Shown here: positions 7,250 through 11,029 of the stretch, piece by piece
Position numbering within the stretch: the first letter of the stretch is position 1
How the letters are laid out: each line of letters opens with the position of its first letter
NCBI GenBank assembly: GCA_002702205.1
Contig: NZYP01000061.1
Span: 15,804 to 26,832 of the forward strand
Direction: 5' to 3'
Origin: Flammeovirgaceae bacterium
Lineage (GTDB): Bacteria > Bacteroidota > Bacteroidia > Cytophagales > MED-G16
DNA: 11,029 nucleotides
Made by a program: the position numbers and the translations under genes
The notes under the pieces: generated by a model
What the model was told of the DNA's origin: nothing
The model's input: only the letters and a program-made list of their open reading frames with translations
Databases searched by the model: none

Positions 7250-8330
7250 TTATTTATTCATTAAAAGGAATCCTTTAATGAAATCATTAATATCTCCATC
7301 TAATACGTTATTTACGTCACCTCGTTCTATATTTGTCCTAACATCTTTAATCATTTTATAAGGATGTAAAACATAGTTTCTAATTTGTGAACCAAAATCA
7401 ATTTTTAATTTTTTACTATCTCTCTCATCTTTTTCCTTATTTACTTTCTCCAGTTCAATCTGATATAGTTTAGACTTCAACATTTTTAATGCCTTCTCTT
7501 TATTTAATATCTGACTCCTTTCTTGCTGACACTCTATAATTAAACCTGAAGATTTATGTTTTAGTCTAACAGCCGACTCAATTTTATTAACACTTTGTCC
7601 TCCCGCTCCACTAGCTCTAAAAGTCTCCCATGAAATTTCGGATTGATCTATATTAATTTCTATTGTCTCATCAACTTCTGGGTATGCAAAGACAGACGCA
7701 AATGAGGTGTGCCTCCTTGCACCTGAATCAAAAGGAGATATCCTAACTAGCCTATGTACTCCTATCTCCGACTTTAAATTTCCAAAAGCAAACTCTCCTT
7801 CTATTCCAATAATAGCTGATTTAATCCCAGCCGTTTCACCAGGTTGTATATTTACTTTTTTGACATTGAAATCTTGAGACTCAGCCCACATGATATACAT
7901 TCTCATCAAAATACTTGCCCAGTCTTGGCTTTCAGTACCTCCAGCTCCAGGATTAATTTCAATAATTGCATTCATTTGATCCTCCTTACTAGAAAGCATT
8001 TTCTTAAATTCTAACTCTTCAAGTAATTTAAGAACTCTTTTATATTCTTTATCAATTTCATCTTCAGGAACCTCACCCTCAACATAAAACTCATTTAAAG
8101 TATCAAGATCCTTTACTGCATTATTTAATACATCAAAAGAATTAATCCATGTATTATTTGTACTGATTTCTTTTAAAATCTTCTCAGCATTTTCTCTATT
8201 ATCCCAAAAGCCCTCTCTCGAAGAAATTTCCTCTCGTTCCTTAACAATTATTTTTCTATTGTCGTAGTCAAAGATAACCTCTTAGAGCAGAGGTTCGCTT
8301 TTTAATAATGTTTATCTGATCTGAATTCAT
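7250..8330 (-). CDS. prfB: Peptide chain release factor 2, with +1 programmed frameshift
   Basis: RF2 recognises UGA and UAA stop codons and triggers peptide release. Translation starts at ATG 8330-8328 and reads 20 codons ending TAT-CTT. It meets an in-frame TGA (8270-8268), skips T8270, and resumes at GAC (8269-8267) for 339 codons to TAA at 7252-7250. The full product is 359 residues, close to E. coli RF2 (365). The stop-recognition tripeptide SPF is at 198-200 and the catalytic GGQ (in GAGGQSVNKIES) at 243-245. Both are near the E. coli positions once length is allowed for. A start at 7999 would drop the N-terminal helical domain (110 residues) and is rejected. The start codon overlaps the ilvE stop (ATGA). 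High RF2 would favour termination at the internal UGA and low RF2 would favour the shift, the classic autoregulation. Confidence 0.95.
8267..8273 (-). promoter_or_regulatory. prfB +1 frameshift site CTTTGAC
   Basis: The heptamer CTTTGAC follows TAT, exactly as in the classical RF2 recoding site. CTT is codon 20, TGA is the zero-frame stop, and GAC is the first +1-frame codon. The preceding sense-strand AGAGGT (8282-8277) is an SD-like element three bases before CTT. That is the same spacing as the AGGGGG element in E. coli prfB. Its GAGGT part is fully complementary to the 16S anti-SD core. Confidence 0.93.
8276..8295 (-). other. 7-bp RNA hairpin just upstream of the prfB frameshift site
   Basis: In the mRNA, AACCTCT (8295-8289), a six-base loop GCTCTA (8288-8283) and AGAGGTT (8282-8276) form a perfect 7-bp stem. 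The 3' arm is the SD-like element that stimulates the frameshift. The 5' arm therefore resembles the anti-SD tail of 16S rRNA. The pairing is plain in the sequence; a regulatory role is inference. Confidence 0.6.
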
Positions 8331-9385
8331 AATGAAATAGTTTTTAACCAATTCAGGTCTTTCATATCTCTACCAAATTTTATGTCGTTCAATTTATTTA
8401 GTAAAGTATTAGAGATAGAATTTTCAGTAATTTGAGGAAGATTATAATTTTTATTTTTGTAACCAATTGATTTAATTGGAGCAATTGTAGCAGCAGTACC
8501 AGCACCAAATGCTTCTTTCATGGATCCATTCTGGAGGGTGCTAATAACTTCACTGACAGAAACTTTCCTTATTTCAATATCAATTTTTAACAATTTTGAT
8601 AATTGAATTATACTATCTCTAGTAACTCCGTCTAGCACAGTATCGCCAAGAGGTGGAGTAACTAATTTGTTTTTAATAACAAAAAATAAATTCATAGTTC
8701 CTGATTCCTCAACAAATTCATGGGATTTACCATCAGTCCATATAAGTTGATGATAACCGTCTTTCTGTGCTTTGACAGCTGGGTATAATGCCGCAGCATA
8801 ATTGGCCGCAGTCTTTGAAAACCCAACACCTCCAGTAACAGCCCTTGTGTATTTAGTCTCTATTTTAACATTAACAGGTTCAGAGTAATATCCTCCAGCC
8901 ATTCCACATATTATCATGAAAGTATAATTATCAGCAGGTTTGATACCAATATAAGGATCCAAAGCGAAAGATATAGGTCTAATATATAACGAGTTCTCTT
9001 CTCCTTCTGGTACCCAATTATGATCTACTTTCAATAACTCCTCAATTGAATTAATAAAAATATTTTTAGGAATAGAAGGCATACACATTCTCTCAGCACT
9101 TTTATTAAATCTTTCAAAATTTTTTTCAGGTCTAAATACTAAAATTTTTCCATCATTATCTCGGTAAGCTTTTAGTCCCTCAAAAATAGTTTGCCCATAG
9201 TGTAATGTTGTACATGCAGGAGAAAGTGAAAGGTCTTCAAAAGGTTTAATTCTAAAATTTTTCCATGATCCGTTATTATAATTACATATAAACATGTGAT
9301 CTGCATAATATTTGCAGAAGCCTAAATTTTTATAATCTACTTCTGAGATTTTTGAATTTTTAGATTTAGTTATATTAATGTCCAA
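8327..9385 (-). CDS. ilvE: Branched-chain amino acid aminotransferase
   Basis: This fold-type IV PLP enzyme interconverts leucine, isoleucine and valine with their 2-oxo acids, using glutamate/2-oxoglutarate. It is 352 residues long, the longer eukaryote-like BCAT class common in Bacteroidota. Visible motifs are SPACTTLHYGQTIFEGLKAY (55-74), RFNKSAERMCMPSIP (92-106), LYIRP (133-137), and GGVGFSKTAANYAAALYP (185-202) with the PLP lysine K191. The EESGTMN motif (226-232) follows. The start is TTG at 9385-9383. An in-frame TAA lies two codons upstream (9391-9389), no other start lies between, and MDINITKSKNSKISEVD fits the family N-terminus. The gene begins 10 nt after the ABC ATPase stop and its TGA overlaps the prfB ATG by 4 bp. 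Confidence 0.95.
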   Translation of the reverse strand: MDINITKSKNSKISEVDYKNLGFCKYYADHMFICNYNNGSWKNFRIKPFEDLSLSPACTTLHYGQTIFEGLKAYRDNDGKILVFRPEKNFERFNKSAERMCMPSIPKNIFINSIEELLKVDHNWVPEGEENSLYIRPISFALDPYIGIKPADNYTFMIICGMAGGYYSEPVNVKIETKYTRAVTGGVGFSKTAANYAAALYPAVKAQKDGYHQLIWTDGKSHEFVEESGTMNLFFVIKNKLVTPPLGDTVLDGVTRDSIIQLSKLLKIDIEIRKVSVSEVISTLQNGSMKEAFGAGTAATIAPIKSIGYKNKNYNLPQITENSISNTLLNKLNDIKFGRDMKDLNWLKTISL

Positions 9386-9395
9386 AACTTAAACT

Positions 9396-10079
9396 TTAAT
9401 TTTTTTTATCCGAAGAAATTAATCCATCCTTTAATCTAACAATTCTTTTTGAATATGCAGCAATATCCTCCTCATGAGTTACCATAATTATTGTATTGCC
9501 TCTATCATGAAGCTCTGTGAAAAGATCCATTATACTATATGAAGTCTTGCTATCTAAGTTACCTGTAGGCTCATCTGCTAATATTATACTCGGGTCATTA
9601 ACCAGAGCTCTTGCAATGGCAACTCTTTGTCTTTGTCCCCCAGATAACTCGTTAGGTTTATGAGTTGCTCTATCAACTAAATCAACATCTTTTAATGCAT
9701 TCATTGCCATCTCTTTTCTAAGGTCGTAAGAGTAACCAGCATAAACTAATGGTAAAGCGACATTATCTAGTGCTGAAGCCCTTGGTAGAAGGTTGAAAGT
9801 TTGAAAAACAAAACCAATTTCCTTATTCCTAACATCTGCCAATTCATTTTCGCTCATATTACTTACATCTTTGTTATTAAGCTTATATTTTCCACCAGTT
9901 GGAGAGTCTAAACATCCTATAATATTCATCAAGGTTGATTTACCTGAACCTGAAGCACCCATGAAAGAAACATACTCGTTTCTTTTAATATCAACGGTTA
10001 TAGTGTCTAGAGCTTTAACAATCTGACTACCTACATTATAATGTCTAGAAATATCACTTACTTCAATAATATTTTTCAT
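9396..10079 (-). CDS. LolD/MacB-family ABC transporter ATP-binding protein
   Basis: This 227-residue cytoplasmic ATPase is of the MacB/LolD/FtsE-type class that powers mechanotransmission transporters, such as lipoprotein release (LolCDE) or MacB-like efflux. It has Walker A GASGSGKS (41-48), the Q-loop Q93 in [11 protein letters not shown], and signature [15 protein letters not shown] (145-159). Walker B IILADE (165-170), PTGNLDSKT (171-179) and the switch His202 in MVTHE follow. Residues [20 protein letters not shown] are typical of LolD/MacB ATPases. No permease gene lies in the window, so the partner and substrate are not known; LolD is the commonest stand-alone role but is not proven. 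The gene is the first of the minus-strand run leading to ilvE and prfB. No SD precedes the ATG. Confidence 0.9.
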   Translation of the reverse strand: MKNIIEVSDISRHYNVGSQIVKALDTITVDIKRNEYVSFMGASGSGKSTLMNIIGCLDSPTGGKYKLNNKDVSNMSENELADVRNKEIGFVFQTFNLLPRASALDNVALPLVYAGYSYDLRKEMAMNALKDVDLVDRATHKPNELSGGQRQRVAIARALVNDPSIILADEPTGNLDSKTSYSIMDLFTELHDRGNTIIMVTHEEDIAAYSKRIVRLKDGLISSDKKN

Positions 10080-10165
10080 ATAAATAATTAATTTCGTGTT
10101 TTAATTATAGATGACAAAGTAAACAAATTTGCTCGCATTTATAGATATAAAAATATAAATAAATA
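10080..10165. promoter_or_regulatory. Divergent intergenic region, ABC ATPase / terC
   Basis: This 86-bp spacer is the longest in the window and should carry promoters for the ilvE-prfB operon and for the TerC gene. An 8-bp palindrome CAAATTTG (10124-10131) matches seven of eight positions of the Bacteroidota -7 element TAnnTTTG on both strands. It lies 34 nt before the terC start. No convincing -33 TTG sits at the right distance. I see no tRNA and no recognisable riboswitch. Confidence 0.35.
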
Positions 10166-10885
10166 ATGGAAATATTTTTTGAATTTGAGACTTATATAGC
10201 ATTACTAACCTTAACAATTATAGAGATTATACTTGGTATTGATAATATTATTTTCATATCAATTATTACTAATAAAGTTGAGAAGGAAAACAGACATAGA
10301 GCCAGAGTTTTAGGATTACTCCTAGCTCTTGTTTTAAGAATTATTATGCTTTTTGGTCTCACTTGGTTTATAGGTTTAACTCAACCAGTATATATGAATA
10401 TAAGTATTAAAGATATAATTCTTTTTTTAGGAGGAGGTTTTTTAATATTTAAAAGTGTGCTAGAAATTTCACATAAAATTAATGGCAACTTTGACGAAAA
10501 AATTATCTCAAATAAATCAGTGAGTTTATCCTCTGTTATTTGGCAAATTGTTGCAGTCGATTTTGTTTTTTCTGTTGACTCAATTTTAACAGCAATTGGC
10601 TTAACTGAAATACTTCTTCTAATGGTTATTGCAGTAGTTATCTCAATACTATTTATGATTTTTTATGCTTCAAAAATAAGTGATATAATAGACAGATACC
10701 CTTCTCTCGAAATTTTAGCTTTATGTTTTTTAATTCTCATAGGATTTACATTAATCCTAGAGGCAGCACACATAGATATACCGAAAGGATTTATTTATTT
10801 CTCTCTATTTTTCACGTTAGGTGTAGAACTAATTAATATTAGGTTTAGAAGAGTAAGCCTTAAAAGAATAAAAATTAGAAAATAA
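10166..10885 (+). CDS. TerC-family integral membrane protein (possible metal exporter)
   Basis: This is a 239-residue polytopic protein with about seven hydrophobic segments. The TerC signature is present in both halves: IIEIILGIDNIIFIS (18-32, with E20 and D26) and AVDFVFSVDSILTAIG (130-145, with D132 and D138). These intramembrane acidic residues are the conserved core of the family. Members include Alx and the Bacillus YkoY/YceF-type proteins, linked to manganese export and to metalation of secreted proteins. A short positively charged tail (RFRRVSLKRIKIRK) closes the protein. The gene diverges from the ABC ATPase. Its TAA stop at 10883-10885 directly abuts the convergent stop codon of the next gene. 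Metal specificity is inferred from the family only. Confidence 0.88.
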   Translation: MEIFFEFETYIALLTLTIIEIILGIDNIIFISIITNKVEKENRHRARVLGLLLALVLRIIMLFGLTWFIGLTQPVYMNISIKDIILFLGGGFLIFKSVLEISHKINGNFDEKIISNKSVSLSSVIWQIVAVDFVFSVDSILTAIGLTEILLLMVIAVVISILFMIFYASKISDIIDRYPSLEILALCFLILIGFTLILEAAHIDIPKGFIYFSLFFTLGVELINIRFRRVSLKRIKIRK

Positions 10886-10894
10886 TTATTCTTT
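10863..10894. terminator. Possible weak bidirectional terminator hairpin
   Basis: AAAGAATAA (10863-10871) and TTATTCTTT (10886-10894) form a perfect 9-bp inverted repeat with a 14-nt loop. It straddles the abutting stops of the two convergent genes. The stem has only one G-C pair, and no strong T-run follows it on either side, so termination activity is uncertain. Confidence 0.25.
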
Positions 10895-11029
10895 AATAAT
10901 CTTCTTCATCGTCTTCTTATCTCCCTGCACAAGCTGAACTAAGTATATACCGTCATTTGAGTCTCTGATATCTACCTCATGTGAAGAGTTTGAACTAGAA
11001 TTATCTAAAATATCTCTAAAAATACTTCT
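10886..11029 (-). CDS. T9SS-secreted protein, C-terminal sorting domain (cut by window edge)
   Basis: The last 47 codons of a minus-strand gene enter from the right edge and end at TAA (10888-10886). The sequence has DIRDSNDGIYLVQLVQGDKK followed by TMKKIIKE. This is the typical end of a type A T9SS C-terminal signal: a D-x-x-x-x-x-x-G-I/V-Y motif, a beta-strand, a turn with G-(D/N)-K, and a lysine-rich K-I-I-K end. Such tails direct large secreted or surface proteins through the type IX system and are then removed. The cargo's catalytic or adhesive part lies outside the window, so its function is unknown. A Ser/Asn-rich stretch (NSSSNSS) precedes the motif. Confidence 0.85.
   Translation of the reverse strand, partial: RSIFRDILDNSSSNSSHEVDIRDSNDGIYLVQLVQGDKKTMKKIIKE

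Noticed and set aside
7250..7999. prfB as a truncated gene or pseudogene starting at 7999
   Set aside because: The reading frame continues upstream without a stop to CTTTGAC, and the missing domain is recovered by the standard RF2 frameshift.
8268..8270. Internal TGA of prfB as a sequencing error
   Set aside because: The exact heptamer, the SD-like element and its spacing match the known recoding signal, so an error is unlikely.
10080..10165. Manganese (yybP-ykoY) riboswitch upstream of the TerC gene
   Set aside because: The spacer is short and AT-rich and shows neither the conserved loop sequences nor the stems of that riboswitch.
1..11029. CRISPR array, tRNA/rRNA, transposon or phage attachment site
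   Set aside because: The gaps between genes are at most 86 bp, no spaced direct repeats are visible, and no transposase or integrase motifs appear in any frame.

Overview
The window looks like a compact, AT-rich (roughly 30% GC, judged by eye) chromosome segment from a member of Bacteroidota, most plausibly a marine Flavobacteriales-like lineage. Three things support this. A PorT-like type IX secretion (T9SS) outer-membrane protein is cut by the left edge. A T9SS C-terminal sorting domain is cut by the right edge. None of the ten readable start codons has a Shine-Dalgarno sequence upstream, as is usual in this phylum. A Kdo transferase gene shows a Gram-negative envelope with lipid A. The marine assignment is inference only.

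Layout. Left (1-3003): a partial porT-like gene on the minus strand diverges from an overlapping plus-strand cluster engB-kdtA-rsgA, which encodes two ribosome-assembly GTPases around the Kdo transferase. Middle (2996-7241): an NhaC-type Na+/H+ antiporter (minus) diverges across 63 bp from a Rieske non-haem iron oxygenase (plus). The oxygenase converges, with a 14-bp overlap, on a FAD-dependent phytoene-desaturase-like oxidoreductase (minus). Right (7250-10079): a minus-strand run, in transcription order LolD/MacB-type ABC ATPase, ilvE, prfB and the FAD oxidoreductase, has junctions of +10, -4 and +8 nt and looks like one operon. A TerC-family membrane protein (plus) diverges from this run and abuts, with no gap, the stop codon of the T9SS-cargo gene.

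The most informative locus is prfB (release factor 2). A simple ORF call recovers only its last 249 codons. The complete gene needs a +1 programmed frameshift at CTTTGAC after codon 20, giving 359 residues. The frameshift site has an SD-like AGAGGT at the same spacing as in E. coli, and here that element forms the 3' arm of a 7-bp hairpin. The prfB start codon also overlaps the UGA stop of ilvE.

Most genes are housekeeping: ribosome assembly, lipid A core, branched-chain amino acids, translation termination and envelope transport. The nhaC / Rieske oxygenase / FAD oxidoreductase trio is the accessory-looking part, and the substrates of both oxidoreductases are unknown. I found no tRNA, rRNA, CRISPR array, insertion sequence or long repeat. 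The longest gap between genes is 86 bp. I did not find clear evidence of a wholly new multi-gene system.
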